From Arion vulgaris (lineage: Eukaryota > Mollusca > Gastropoda > Stylommatophora > Arionidae), in NCBI GenBank assembly GCA_020796225.1, contig CM036765.1:30222066-30286065 (forward strand): DNA of 64,000 nucleotides, read 5' to 3'. Both the position numbers and the translations under genes were made by a program. Of this stretch, positions 1 to 14,100 are shown in pieces. Numbering within the stretch: the stretch's first letter is position 1; the number at the start of each line of letters is the position of its first letter. The notes below the pieces were generated by a model that did not search any database, was not told the origin of the DNA, and was given only the letters and a program-made list of their open reading frames with translations.

Positions 1-1138
1 CCTGGCATAATAATACCATAAGTAAGTGCTGTTCAAAGTTTGTAGCTACCATGCTACAATGCAGAGAATACAACACAGACCTACATGCATGTTTCATAGA
101 CTATAGCAAGGCTTTCGACCACATATATCAGAAAATGTGGAACATCATGAAAGACATGCATTTTCCAACACACATAATACAACTCATAGAATCTCTATAC
201 AACGAACAACAGGCAACCATTAAAATAGAAGGTGAAATAGCTGAATGGTTCGAGATTCAAAAGGGTGTAAGACAGGGATGTATTTTGTCCCCATATTTAT
301 TCAACATATATGCGGAGAACATCGTGAGGAATGTAAAGGACGATGTCAACTATGTGAATTACAACCCTTTCAATATAAGCGGCAAATCCATACCAGAGCT
401 TAGATACACAGACGATACAGTATTATTATCCACCAGCAAAGAGGGTTTGGAAAACCTAATCATGACGCCAAGAAACATAGTGAAGACCAACATCTATATT
501 TGAATACACAAAAACAAAAATCATGTCAACTGACAAAGCAAAAGGCTCACCTAACATCCAAATAAACAATGAAGAACTCCAAGGTGTAGAGAGCTATGAA
601 TACTTGGGCTCAATAATTAACAATAATGGTGACTGCTCCAAAGAGATCTCAAGAAGATTGGCAATAGCAATCAAGAAGTTAAACACAATGAAGAACATGT
701 TGCAAAGCACCAGCAAAATATTAAAATTAAAAATATTGAGAACATGCATTTTTCCAGTGGCTACGTATGGTTGTGAATCATGGACCATTACACAAAAAAC
801 AAGCACAAAAATCCAGTCCTTCAAAACTAAATGCTCCAGAAAGATCCTACGAATACCATGGAAGAACTAAATGTTAAAGAGAATTGGCTGATAAACAACA
901 TACTATACAGAAAAATTACATACTTTGGTCACATCAAGCGTCACGATAGCCTGGAAAGAAGAATACTAGAGGGCAGGGTCCCAGGACGCAGAGGCAGACC
1001 AAGAAGAAGATGGCTACAAGATATTAAAGAAACCATGAACATGACCATCGACGAAGTGGGTGAACTGGCAAGAGACAGAGTGAATTTCAGATGTGCTGCA
1101 AAGAGAGCAACGTCCTATTAAGGATACACACCTTGATG
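1..1138 (+). pseudogene. LINE-A: truncated non-LTR retrotransposon, RT to 3' end
   Basis: This is a reverse-transcriptase relic of a non-LTR retrotransposon, cut by the window start. Three reading pieces (51-503, 523-870, 831-1121) continue one another in different frames, so at least two frameshifts separate them. The first piece has the RT core: a YSKAFD motif around residue 18, RQGCILSP around residue 75, and YTDD as the catalytic YxDD near residue 120. The second has the thumb-side YLGS and YGCESW motifs. The third is the basic C-terminal tail with GHIKRHD and GRRGRPRRRW. The element ends at a short GAT-rich tail near 1138. It is clearly a dead copy. The clade is not assigned because the 5' part is missing. 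The same 3' end recurs at 13078, 27877 (minus) and 52726. Confidence 0.9.
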
Positions 1139-1399
1139 ATGAGCTACCATGAGCTTTATTGCCTATAGATCTTTCCTAACATTGATAATAGTGTGGTCTA
1201 TGTGCTCTATGGATGATAGACTAGTCAAATCTCACAGCTAAGTATTTTGTGGAGCTGGGTCTTCCAATGTCCATCCTAGCACAAAGTTTCACTGTTAGCA
1301 TTGGTGTGATGCCAACATGATTGTTCAGTGAAAACCAAGTTACTGTTGCTTTGGATGTGTTGACTGCTGCCCCAGAGCTATTGCACAAGTAGGATATTT

Positions 1400-1845
1400 G
1401 ATTCTTTGATTTGATTGATAGAACCATCATCATTGCACTTCAGTGAGTACCCATGTGTGCTCCAATTTCTTTCTTACACAGAAAGATCTCAGCTGCAGTG
1501 CATGAGCTCCATAGCACCTGCGAGGTCCCGATGTAATTTTGAAGATGGTGAAGATATTTTTGTAGGAATTTTATCTTTAATCTTTTCAAATTAATTTTGC
1601 AAGGTCAGCAGCTTTCCAGCCTTCTCTTCTCGATTTTGAACTGTCAAGGATTAATTTATGTGCTCAAATTAAACACTGAACTTACATTTTATCGTCCTTA
1701 TCCGATAGGATTAGGAACTTGATCTCACCTACACTGAGATTAGGGATCTCTGGAAAAATATCTAGATGGCTCCATGAGGGAGCGAACCTGGTACCTTTGG
1801 CACGAGAGATGAACACTTAGTCTCTACACCACAGAGGCCCTTCCA
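1400..1845 (-). mobile_element. SINE-1, near full-length copy
   Basis: Read on the minus strand, this is a tRNA-derived SINE. A tRNA-like head (A box near 1825-1835, B box GGTTCGCTCCC near 1785) is followed by a central domain, a conserved 3' body containing AAGAAAGAGAT-type sequence, and an AATC-type tail (seen as GATT on plus near 1400-1420). The same body recurs at least eight more times in the window in both orientations. This copy and the one at 54290 are the most complete. Confidence 0.8.
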
Positions 1846-2794
1846 ATTCTTTGAAAGAAAAAAGAAAGAAAAAGAAAGAAAAAAAAAGCAGAAGGGGGAA
1901 CTGGAGATGCATAACAATTAGATCAGAGAAGATGGATTAAGGATAACAACTAGAAAGAACTGGACAGACAGATATATAGCAGGATAAATTACTTCAGGGA
2001 AAAGTTAAAAAGTGAATAATTATGTACTAGAAATAGCTTGAGAGTGAAATCATAAAATACATGTTCTGAGAATGTGGAGATGAATTGTGATAGCTGTTCA
2101 AAATATTCAAACACGATTTGAGAGTTATATATTCAATTTTATTTCTTACTTATGTGGATGGTGATATGAATATGGTAATTGTGATGTTTGGTCATAATGA
2201 TATTGTGGTAATGACATTATAGAAGTGGTTATGATAATGTGGCTAAGGTGGAGTTAGTAATGTTTACGATGACTGAAATCAAAATAATAATGGTGATCGT
2301 GGTAACGGTGATGATGATACTGATGATGATGACAGTTTTCATATTCATGCTGAAGACAGACATATATATATATATAATTAATAGTATGATGCTTATGAAA
2401 TGGTCAAAATTAAAAAATGTAAAAATTAATTTAGTAATATTTCATTTAAAATTACATTTTCTTAAACAGCACACATTTTTGCGTGCAAAAATAACTACCA
2501 GCCGAGTTCTTGACTGGTGTTCAATTCAGGTAGCATATGAAAAAGTATTACTACGAGGTCCAAATTAGGGCAAGTTTCATAAGGTCCCACATCAAACAAA
2601 ATGTGCTATTAAACAAAAATTCTGCATAGGAGAAATTATAGGTCATGAGCTGTAGTAAAATTATTATACTTTACAAGAGGTACAACTGGTGCACAATAGC
2701 ATGCTTAATGATGAATGCTAAGTGATGTATCAAAGAAAGAACCATTGTGTGATTGCAGAAAGAGGTTTCTGTCCAAAATGTAGCACAGATGCAT
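1846..2794. other. Intergenic, no gene seen
   Basis: A purine-only run occurs at about 1855-1890 and a GAT/GGT-rich low-complexity stretch at about 2150-2340. The 109-codon open frame at 2239-2568 is low complexity and has no recognisable domain. I see nothing else. Confidence 0.5.
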
Positions 2795-3640
2795 GTTGTA
2801 TCTCATTTAATTATTATCAGACTGCCACAGCTCTTTGTTCAGACTTTGAGCATTGAGGAGCATCAACCTACAGGTTTACCTCACCTCAAGAGAATCACTT
2901 AGTTCAAAGGAAAACACTGCAACAAAGAACTGCACCTGCAAATGTTATCAGACAGTGTCTCAGAGATACTACTAACACTGTTGTCAATGATGAGACTATT
3001 CGGAATCATCTTTATTGTGCCAATCTTCATGCTTGTGGTCCAGTCATTCAGCATCACCTGACTGCTACCCACAGAGAAGCCTATTTAGTATGGTTTATAC
3101 AGTACATGCATTGGCAACCTACACTCTAGGCTAACATCATGTTAATGGATGAGTCCTGATTTAACTTTGAGCCTAAAAATGAACAAATCAGAGTCTGGAA
3201 GCATTATAGTGAAAATTTTAGTACTGGTATATTCCTTGACCATAACCAATATGATTTAGGGTTGGTGTTGGGAAGCATTAGTGTTCATGTCAGATTACTT
3301 TTCTATCATGTGGTCAGGAACCTGAATGGTGACTGCTACCAAGACAAAATTCTACAGCTATTTGACATTCCAGTGCTGATGCAGTATTTCAAAATGACAA
3401 TGCAGGATTACACCCTTCTTGTACAGTAAATGGTTTTCTACAAAAATGGTTTGTCAATAGAATGAATGGGCCTGCAAACAGCTCTGACATGAATCTCGTA
3501 GAACATGTATGGGACGCTTATGAGCGACAAGTTAAAAGCAACACTAAACAGGTCTAGTTACTCTTCGTAAACTGGTTTTGCTTCTACAGCATCAGTTGCA
3601 GACAGTGTCTCAAGAGTTCAATCATAAGCTCATCACTTTC
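2795..3640 (+). pseudogene. Degenerate Tc1-like (DD34E) transposase
   Basis: Translation in pieces gives a Tc1/mariner-type transposase: a paired-like helix-turn-helix region with TIRNHL (about 3000-3015), then the catalytic domain. The triad is still readable: Asp in MDES (codon 3148-3150), Asp in NDNA (3396-3398), and Glu in LVEHVWD (3501-3503), with 34 residues between the last two, the DD34E spacing of Tc1 elements. At least one frameshift lies between the first and second Asp. Stop codons interrupt it, one directly after MDES where Tc1 proteins usually have Arg, consistent with a CGA-to-TGA change. I did not identify terminal inverted repeats. The copy cannot encode transposase. It lies downstream of the arrestin-domain gene on the opposite strand. 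Confidence 0.85.
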
Positions 3641-3904
3641 ATGTGACAATGGTGCATTCAATAATTTACAAATAATGGTGGTCATGTTACATGCTACTAA
3701 CAATGTCTACCTCTGATACTAAACTTGTAAATTTTGAAAATAAGGTTTGTGTTGATAATTGTCCTGTCATTTTAAGTAGGTCTAAGCTAAAGTCAGGAAA
3801 TATGATGTTGAACATTGATATGATTCTCATGTTAAATTGAGAAATGTGGTTTGTGATTCTTTTTTTTATTTTGCACCTTTCCATTAGTAGTTCTGAACTT
3901 TTAA

Positions 3905-3964
<60 letters not shown>

Positions 3965-3997
3965 TTATAAGAGAGAGAGAGAGAGAGAGAGAGAGGT
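3905..3997. repeat. (AT)n followed by (GA)n microsatellite
   Basis: An AT dinucleotide run of about 50 bp is followed by a GA run of about 25 bp. The open frame crossing it is an artefact. Confidence 0.95.
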
Positions 3998-4360
3998 TGT
4001 GCATATTTTCTATCGTAGCATATGCCTATGCGAGATGGATGACAATGCTAGGATTAACAAAGTCAGGTTTTTTTCTTTGAACTTCTTCATCAGTACACGA
4101 ATTACAAAGTACTGTAGTTTACAATTACAAAACAATGACAAAATCATCCAGTACAGTACACTAAAGCTTTCTCTCTGGGAAATAAGCTTAGACTGTTCAA
4201 TAAAAATATAAAATCTGTCCTGCTCAATGGCTCTCAATCATGGCATGTGACTAAGAATATTACATCTAAACTATATACATTCACAAACAGTTGTATATAC
4301 TGTATCAGTGAAAAGTGATAAGAAATAGAGAATTGTGTATGAGAACCAGACAGAAACCAA

Positions 4361-4785
4361 TACAGTTCAATGTTAGAGAGAGAAAGTGGCACTGGATTAG
4401 ACAACTCCTCAGGAAACAAATGAACGATATAACCAGAAATGCACTTGATTGCAACCAATAGTGGAAGAATAGAATGAGAAGGCCCAAATATAGCTTGCGC
4501 AAAACAGCAGAAGAAAGGGTTAAAACAATGGGAGTCTTCTGTGAAAAGCTAAAGAAGACAGCCCAGAATAGAATTCAGTGGAGAACGATAGTTGCAGCTC
4601 TGTGTGTCACTGGAAACAGAAAGTTTAGTAGCGGTAGTAGTAATAATAGTAGCAGTAGAAACAACAATGGCATCATAGGCAGTAGCAGTAGTAGTAATAA
4701 TAGTAGCAGTAGAAGCAACAATGGCATCATAGGCAGCAGCAGTAGTAGTGGTAAAAGTGTCAGTAGTATTAGCAATAGTATATAA
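4361..4785 (+). pseudogene. LINE C-terminal fragment plus AGT/AGC repeat
   Basis: The translation contains the typical end of a LINE RT protein: a WHWI-like start, ITRNALD, RRPKYSLRKTAEE, KTAQNRIQWR and AALC. An in-frame stop near 4459 splits it. From about 4620 it passes into an AGT/AGC/AAT-type trinucleotide repeat with an internal duplication of about 54 bp, which gives the Ser/Asn-rich end of the open frame. The repeat probably expanded from the LINE 3' tail. The minus-strand Thr- or Leu-rich frames over it are shadows. Confidence 0.8.
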
Positions 4786-4967
4786 AACAAAATACCAATA
4801 TGAATAAAACTCAGTGTTGCTGTGTTGCACAACAACATAAAACAGACAGAGAAGACAACTCAGAGAAGATAAACTGAAGTAATTGAAGCTAGATTTAGAC
4901 TTGTCAAGTTGTGGTAAGAAGAGTTCTTATGTTCCTTTTGTTGTCATTATAAAAAGGAATTTCTTAT

Positions 4968-5186
4968 TTACTTAAGATCAAAGATATCACCATTTACACT
5001 TTCTGTATAAGTAGATTTTCCTCCATACCAGGGTAAATCCCTTGAGGATGGGTCATCGTCTGCAGTGCTAAAACCTGACCACATCTTTCCCATCATATCT
5101 CTACCATTAGGCCCGAACTGTGGGGAATGTCTCCCTACAAATAAAGGTGTTTCTACTATGACGTCTTCTTTGCCCTCGATACGAAC
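4968..5186 (-). CDS. Arrestin-domain gene, last coding exon
   Basis: Encodes residues 284-355 and the stop codon (4970-4968). The acceptor TTACCAG ends at 5187. VRIEG...VETPLFVG is the last arrestin strand (family pattern: Val-x-x-Pro-Ile-x-Ile-Gly). The rest is a polar tail rich in Ser, Asp and Gly, ending in GDIFDLK. No PPxY motif is present. Confidence 0.93.
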   Translation of the reverse strand, partial: VRIEGKEDVIVETPLFVGRHSPQFGPNGRDMMGKMWSGFSTADDDPSSRDLPWYGGKSTYTESVNGDIFDLK

Positions 5187-8100
5187 CTGGTAACAGCAAG
5201 AACAAAACAATATTAAACCACTAATAAAGTTGTTTGGTTTCCATGACTACAAGATAGAGAATAAACAACCAGTATCAGTTCAGTATCAGATTGGACTATC
5301 TTCATTGCACTCGGACATATCCATAGATGCTCTGGTCTCCTTTGCATTATTTCAACAGCATCCAGTGACTAACCTTACCAGTTTGATATTGATTGATGAG
5401 CCTACTCATACATCTGTTGTGCTGCTATTTTCTGGCTGCTCCAATCTCTAATCCAAGCTCTTCCAATCTGGCTGTTGATGTGGATTGGTTTATGTGAAAT
5501 TCCTCTTTGTGGACACACTTTATGAAGGCGTTATAAATGTCAGATCTATCCATTGGCTGGTCTCCCAATATGATGGCAGAACCAGCCAGTCTGCCCTCTT
5601 TCTCATTGACATTAATACTCATGTGTCCCGAAACTATGATGAATGTAATTCTATTAATTGTTAACTCTTGTAGGGATTCAGTCAATTTTCTGCCTCCACC
5701 TTCCAGAAACCGTCAATTTAGAGATTACAATATTATAAACAAGCATAAAATGGGCATGAGTCTGCTCGGATCGCCTTCACTATGACCAATTAGATATAAC
5801 ACCATATTACAGTATAACTCAGTAGATGTGATACTATAAAGTGAGGGCTATATTTGTAAAATTGTGCCAGCATCCCATTTCAAATTTGTGACAAAATTTC
5901 CTAGGTTATCAGGGTTTGGTTAGGGCTAACAGCCCAAAGCTGTAAAAATGGCTTTACTACAGAAACTGTACTGAGCTACTGACATAATATTAGGAATAAT
6001 TTCAGCAACATGCTCCATTAGAAACATTGAATTGAAAAACTAATATAAATGCAGATGTTGCAGATTTGCAATGCTAGGGGACATTTCCAGACCTTAGTGG
6101 AGCGTGACTCCCAGTAACATATAACTATAATTTATTAAGTGCATTTTTATTGATAAATAGAAAAGGGTAAAATGGAACTGAAAATGCTGCTGTTGTAGAT
6201 TTGCATTTGCATAATACAATGCCTCTGCTTTTCCATAAAGGCTTGCTTTTTTTATCAAAAGTGTCCTGTGCCATTCAGGCGAGTCCTAGAGCGTTATCAC
6301 ATGTCCTCATGGCTGAAAGACCAGTTTCCTAATTCATCATTCTCATACTTCTTAATTTAGTCATGTTGCTGACACCATTTGTCTTTGCAGATGATAGTGC
6401 TTCACTTGTGATCTCAAGAGGTAAAAACTACAATCTATATCAATGACAAATGTGACTAGCAAAATCAATAGGTGATACATTTTTAATATCTACAAAAGTG
6501 TAGTGTAATAATAATAATAATAATTTACCTTGAACTGAAACAAGTACTTGATACTTATGATCTTGCACTGTTCTAATCCTGAGTCTGGTAAATATGGTGG
6601 GACAGGTAACAGGACATGACGCCATCTTCTACCATGGCGAATATTGACATCGTATACATCATCTCGCTTGCTTAGGTACTGTCTGAAGAAAGTAATTAAT
6701 ATTGATGTTCTGAACATATTTATATATTCTAGTATACTGTCAGTTACTGGGATAAATGTAATCCAGAAAACTTATATAATTCTGGAGTATAGTGCAAAAT
6801 ATTACGTTAGAATAGAGGCCTCACTGTGTTAGGTCTTAGTATTTGAAAGTTGGATGGTCAATTCATTTTCTCACTATTTAATACTCTGACTTGAGCAATT
6901 ATGACAACAGTCTTAGATGTGTGTTGTTGCCCCTACCTGGTATGTGTGGAGGTGATTATAGTGTACGATCCTGGAATGCAATCCTCTACCAGTGATGGGG
7001 GCATACATAATCAGGGTTGGACATGTAGGTATTTTGTGTTCTTTCCTGTTACGCAGTTTATACTCTTTGCAACTCAGCAGTATGATAGTTCTCAGTTATA
7101 CAAGTTTCTTTAATATTCAGTCAGAGATGCCATATTAGGTGTCATGATTAAGCATAAATTGATATCAGGCAAACGATAACCAAACAATATTACACTTAAA
7201 ATATATATTACTAAAATAGACTTTAATGCATCTGTTATACAAAATAATTTTCTGAAAACAGACTATTATTCTGGGGTAACATGAGATGAAAAATTGATTA
7301 ATACCTTTGAATCCAAGGTCTACAGAAGAGTACTCAGAATATCATGTACATAAAAATGAACACATCTGTTAATTTTACAACTTAATTTGAAGAAAAATAG
7401 TTCATAAAGAACAAAAATAAGAACAAAAACTAGATTGAATATATAAAACAACTTTATTCTGAGGACAAGATCATTCTAAAGGGCATGATGTTGGGCAGAT
7501 GGATAAAAGAAAGACCAAGGAGACAAGTATATAATGTCATAGACGAGTTGAGTATAACTCCAGCAGATTTCAGACACCTCACACAGTACCAGGAAGCATT
7601 TAAAGCTGTGGTTATGTGAACCAAGATCCCACAGAGACAATCTAGATGGTGATGATTATGATGCTTATTTCAATAATTCAATACATTACGACAACACATC
7701 TCTTGGTTCACTACAGTAGTAAACTTACCTAAACACTATTTCATGGCCTTCAGCATAAAAGTGGCTTTCCAGAATAAGGGAGGCCTGAATAAGACTGATC
7801 TCCTTTCCGGTCCAATTGGATATGTCACCATCAATAATAATGTTGTCACCTGGCACTGCAGCACATTTATCGATCACACACTGCACTTTCACCTATTTGA
7901 TCATTTGAATGTTGGTCAGTATTATACCTTGAACGTTTCGATTATTGTAAGCAAAACAAAATTAGTTACAAAATCATTAAGTGCAGAACAATTCATTTGA
8001 AAACAAAATACGAGTATTTGATATATTGAAGAATCATCATCATTGCACTTCATTGTTGCCAACGTTGTTGCTCTGATCTCTTTCCAATACAGTAGATCTT

Positions 8101-11100
8101 AGTAGCATTCCATAAACTTTGTAGAACCAGCAAGTGTCTCTGGCATAATTTTATGGATGAAAGCAAAAAAGAAATTTTTGGAATATGGGGAGTCAGAATT
8201 AAAATGGAGCACAATTTGGGTAATGAATTGTCCCCTTCCACATACACTCTCAGATAGCAGCCTCAATATGCTCAAAGAAATCAGTTTAGCAAGAAAATGT
8301 TAAATCTTCCAAAGATCTTAACCAAGAATGGATTATGTGATGACCAGCAAAAAAAATAATTTTTCTTCCCATCTAGGACACTTTTGCAACAAACATAATC
8401 TGCAGTTGTTTTGTCTACATGACCTTCATATGTTTGAAAAGTTCTTATCTTTAGTTTTCTGTACAGAAAGCATATCAATATTGTGTGACATGTGCAAAGA
8501 CTGAAGTTTATGAATTTTCTGTTTAATTGATAATATGTATAATCTTTCTGGTAGCCCTGGATGCTCTGTTTTTCACTAGTCCATGCATATTCTTCTGACA
8601 AACCTCTTTACCTAATCTTTTGTTATTCTTGTTTTGTGTTGGAGGAGATTTTCTTCTTACTTTGTTAGTCTATCTGCCTATTTATTGCAGGAATAATACA
8701 ATGCAATGGAATTCATTGTATGATAGTTTTCTAAAATTGCTATAAGTGTGGAGAGTTTGTTGTAGTTCAATGGAATTTTGAATATGTTGATCCCTTAGTG
8801 ATACAGCTACTAAATGAACATCCGTGAAAAACATGTTTTTCTTTACTTGCCCCTGCAATTAAATCTACGAGTAAAACTTTCAGTGCGTGTACATCTTATA
8901 TGAAGCTGCTAAAGATTTATAATGCAGTCACTGTAAGTAGCCTCTACACACCATTTATGAAGCTCAGAAAGATTTATCGCCCACTATCCTTAATTGCATT
9001 TTTTGTATTCTTCACTTCTGTAAATTGGTTATTTGTCATGATCATCAAGCTTTTCATAAGGACAAAGTCTTTAATCTTCTCCAGGTCATAGCCACAGTCA
9101 ACATTAGTTTTTGATTCATTAATGTATACATGGTTTAGGTAAGTGAAATGTAAATGTTTGTATATTTTCAAAAAGTAGTTGAACAAGTGAACAGAAAAAG
9201 TAGACATTATAATGACATCTCTACTATTTTAGTTTGCCTGTTTTTGTTGTTCTTTTTTGCCATGATGGTATGATATCAAACGCTTATTGTTGTTCACACT
9301 TTTTTCTGTTCACTTGCACATTTTTAAAAGATTTTTAATATGTATTTTTATCATTTGCATAATTACTAATCAAGATAAGTGACAAGATAGTTGTGAGAAC
9401 TGTTGTCATGGGTGATAACAACAGGGATGTGAAAAAGTGGATTTTATCATATAAAAAGTCAGTATCTCTGTAGTTTAGCATTCATTGTAATGACTGTCTT
9501 CTAACTTTAATATGTTGATTATCAATCTTTTTATTTTCAACATTTTAATTTTATATCACATATATTTATTCACTAAGAACAATTAAGACTTGTCAAATGG
9601 CTCAAGCCTCATAAGCATACAATACTAAATTAACATAAATGAGCAAGCAGTTAATATTGCAGACTTAGAAATATGTTATTAAGAATATAAGGAATTATAA
9701 TAATCTCACTAAGCATATCTTATTATGTTTCTTTGCAACAACAAAATATTAATCCGAGGGTTAGTTATTGCATTAAAAGTTGAGGAACAGAGAATGGTAA
9801 GCTTATCCCTGATTTCATTGTGGGGCTAACTCTTTGAGGATTCAACAATGTAAGGTTTAACCATGTTTTGTTTTAACATATTCTTAGAAATGTATGAGAA
9901 TAATAGAAAGGACATTGACAGAATACAATTTGATTGGTTTTTTTTAAACTGCTATTATTACCTTTCCAGAGTGTAATCCAACAAAGAGGCGACTTTTCTT
10001 CATTTTTTTCTCATTGTACAGTTCCAGTGGAAGTTCTGGTCGTCTCAGAACCATAAATGGTTCACTAGTGATGGTTGTGTTTCTCTCGTCCTCGCAGTCA
10101 ACCTTGACCTAATAAAACAAACACCAACAAGTAATTTAGTTGTGATGTATATTTTATTATCCTACTTATAAAAAGACTATAGGTATGGTGGTGTATGTAT
10201 AGAAAAAAAATTAATCGTGGCAGGAAGTGTTATGCCATTTATATACATGATCTCAATGTAGGTGAAATCGAGTTCCTAGTTCTATTGAAGATGAACAATA
10301 AAATGGAGGTTCCGTGTTCAAGTTGAACACATAAAAGAACCTTTGACAGATGAAAAACAATAAGAGTAGGCTGAAATGCCACTGCTTGGTATTATTATTC
10401 ATAAAAATAAAGATTCAAAATAAAAAGTCCTACAAAAGTTTCACCATCTTAAAATTACATTGGGAACTCTCACCTGTGCTATTTAATTCGCACACAGCCA
10501 CTGAGATCTTCCTTTTTAAGAAAGTGATTGGAACACACATGGTTACTCACTGAAGTGCAGGGATAAGTTGACCAGTGATAATACTTCTTAAGTGTTATAT
10601 GACGATGATTTCTTTTTTCATGAGGCCTTTACAAATTTTCTCCGGATTAAATAATGAGGAATGGGATAACATAATAATAAAAAAATATGAGAACAGATCT
10701 AAGCCATTAACGTCAGTGCATTATTAATTTTACACTGAAGTTAGTTCTCACTGAAATGACAAATAGCATAAAGTGCATCAAACACATAGTTAGAGACTTG
10801 TAACATTGCTCTGACAGTAGTAAGATGAAACTGTTGATATGGGTGATTTGGCAATGGTAGGCCTACTTGTAGGTGAAATGTACCAAGACTACTTCATTTT
10901 GAGTGAGAAGTTGTTTCTTTTGTGTTTTTTTTTATTTGTACTTTCCATTTCTAGTCTTTTACATTTATTCATTTTTCGTTTTTCCCCCAATATTTTCATT
11001 TTTGGGCAATTAGGAATGAATTGTTTCATAGTGTCTATGATGTCTGGTGTATATGAGCATCGTCTGTTTTCTGGTTATCTTGTATCCTTTGCTTAATAAA

Positions 11101-14100
11101 GGTCTTTTATTCAAAATGTTGCTGTATCTTATTTTTGTAGTTTGTAAAATTACCTTACTTCGTTTTTTAGGTGTTTCATCTTTAGTACTTCTTGTTGATA
11201 AATTTGTCTCTCTTCTTCAATATGAAAAGTAAAATCTTCATGAGTAAATTTGTAGAAAATTTAATGGTAGAACTAAATGTTTACCATAATCTTCATGACT
11301 GACAAATACATCGAGATTCGCAATGGTTGTCAGTCCAAAAGCGGTCCTTGTGTATATAATAGCAGAGTTTTAACATCTTTTGCATCTGAACTATTAATTC
11401 AAGTAATAACTTGGATTCTCCTGAAGGAGTTGATTCTTATTTTTCATGTTTGTTGGCCTACATGCTTTGATATAACCAAAACAAGGTTCGTCCTTAGGGT
11501 GAAATGGTGTGCCTCAGGTTAAAGAGTCTTCAAGCCCCTACATAACAAACAAACAACAATCTATTGGACCTGGTCTACTAGTACATTTTAAGAATTATTT
11601 GGAAACTAAACAAATACTTTTGGCTTGCATTGCTTTAATATGGATTAAACTTTGATAAATTTACATTCAACAAGATTACAAAGTGATTTGCTATTTAATG
11701 AGGTTAAAATCCACCAACTAGCTGGATAATTTTGTATGCAATGGGAACAGGTGTGCCCAGCAAATGGCTGAAAAATTCAGCATATTGAAAAACTACCAAT
11801 GTACCAGAGAACAAACAGTCTTGGTAAGAGAAGGCTCAATCGTCATTTTGTAGAGACAGCGGACGTAAAGTTCAGAATCGTAGTAAATCTCATACATTCT
11901 GTATTTACTACACCAAGATCTTCTGCTTGAAGAAAGTAACATTCCTTTTAATAGATAGAATGTCCAATGTATTGATATAACGAAAGGCCAACAGACAAGA
12001 CTACTCAAAAGAGTAGAATATGTTTAGTAAACAATGACCTAGATTTATTCTTACCCAACTCTCATAATTAATTTGACAAACAAAACGTTTGCAGTGAGTG
12101 ATTCAGTAACAGGTAGGGAGTGACATAGCTGCAATGTACATTCAGTGATATAGCAACAGAAGACACAACATAAATATATGTACAAAGAAGCATCATAAGT
12201 GTTGCTTATTTCGGTTTGTATTTCGTCATATCAACATGGCATAACATAATCTGGATTAGTCTAAACCAAACTGCACAGTTTCTAAGCTGATATATTTTAT
12301 TTAGGGGGTAGCGCACAATTTGCAGCTACTTTGAAAAAACTAACTAAAAATATTTTGTTTCCCTCCACAACAAACATGTCAACATTTACTGCGCTAAGTC
12401 AGTTCAAAGTGTTTAATCAAATATGTCAAAGATTACAATCTCTAAATGTAATTAAATGACACTTCCGTAAAAGAGTGTCATCAATTCGTGCACCCAACCA
12501 TCTCAAACTGTTTAATCAATCAATTCTATTCAAGAATATTTCAATAAGATATTAAAAATGCAATTATTGTAATATCAAAGGAACATTAGTTTAGCAATAT
12601 TTATAACTACTAAAGGTATAACCTTAGGGATAAAATTAACTAGTCATGTACTGTATACACTTAGTGTTTTATCAACATAGAGGACATAATATGTACACAG
12701 TAGAGAATGTTACTGCAACACTTACTTTTGCAAGGTATGTAACTTGTCCATAGATACCGTTAAAGGTGGATGGGATGTCAGATGGAAGCTGGTATTTGAA
12801 ACCAAATTGATGAAGACCTCCTTGTAGATCAATAGAGTTGTCATATCCAATATCCAAGAGAGGTTTAGCAAATTCCAGGTGAATTTCTGATGCTTGATAT
12901 ACCTGTATGCAATGGTGGATGTATTGTGATTGTGTAGTAGTTGTAGTAAGAATGAATGTAATGTGTTGATGAATTTAGCAGTGTAGCAGTCATTGACCCA
13001 AGTAGAATATAAACAGACAAATTAACTGACTCTTAGTTTTGGACAGTTGCATGTCTTATGTATGTTTGTGATTGTAAGTGAATATGATCATCGACGAAGT
13101 GGGCGAACTTGCTAGAGGTAGACTGAGTTTCAGATACACTGCAAAGACAGCAACGTCCTATAAAGGATACACACCTTGATGACGATGATTGTAAGTGAAA
13201 TTTGACTCCTTCTATGCGTTTTCGACAGACTTAAACCTGTCATATAGTAAATTGTAACTTTGCTGAGAGAGGCAAGAGACATCAGTCTCAGTTCCATGGA
13301 GGAAATTAAGCGAGTTGCCCATGATAGAGTGGTATGGAGAAATTGCTTACAGACCCTATGTAACAAATAACGGTACAGAGGAATTATTATTATTATTATA
13401 GTAAATTGTTATAGTAAATTGTACAGATTACCTTGGAAAAACTCATCATTAAGTTGTCTGTTATAATTAAAAAGAAGGGATAATTAGATGAAAGAAAGAA
13501 ATCATCTTGGATGAATAAGTAATAAACTTCTATAAAATGACAATAAACATGATATCTTACCAAGACTATTAGATTAACAGAGAACAACTGCAGTAATAGT
13601 TTTCATATTCTCAGGGTAGAAGCAAAGATATTATTATATGGTTACCAACCATGTCCACAGTCTTATACATAAAACTGAGATATCAATATGAAATTAACAA
13701 CACATAAAAATGTTGAAATGGAAAAATTTAGCGAACCACTTTATCCACCAGCAAAAAAGGAGCTGTTTTATTGGTACAATTCTTGTTATACAACCATTGT
13801 ATTTTACCTAATCTATATCTTGTATCATTTGTTTGATAAATAATTTTTTGATTGAAATGTCAAACTGGTCTAATGTTATTTATATAACTACCTTGTTCCT
13901 GTTTTATTCTAGTCATATTTTTCTAAATCAGAATATGAAGAAATACCAGGGGAACAGTGCATTACAAAAGACAAATGATGCTGCAGAAACTCACTCTTTT
14001 TTTATTTGTAGCCTCCCAGGAGACAGTAGCTGTGCCAAGGAAGTGTATTGTGAGTCCTCGAATTCTCTGTGAACTCCTAAGGTGTAAGGAAACGATTCCC

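Larger units (their letters stand above)
10109..12725 (-). other. Intron 2 of the arrestin-domain gene
   Basis: A 2.6-kb AT-rich intron. It contains SINE-1 (10245-10570) and a SINE-5-type fragment (11425-11570). Nothing is recognised in 10580-11420 or 11575-12720. Confidence 0.8.
12903..13994 (-). other. Intron 1 of the arrestin-domain gene
   Basis: A 1.1-kb intron with two adjoining plus-strand LINE 3' ends (13078-13190 and 13255-13400) and a (TTA)n run. The remainder is AT-rich without features. Confidence 0.85.

Noticed and set aside
4549..4838. Thr- or Leu-rich minus frames over the AGT/AGC repeat
   Set aside because: Trinucleotide-repeat artefacts.
5425..5685. Minus-strand 86-codon frame as an exon of the arrestin-domain gene
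   Set aside because: It encodes LINE RNase-H sequence and lies between a perfect donor (6528) and acceptor (5187) that join in frame without it.
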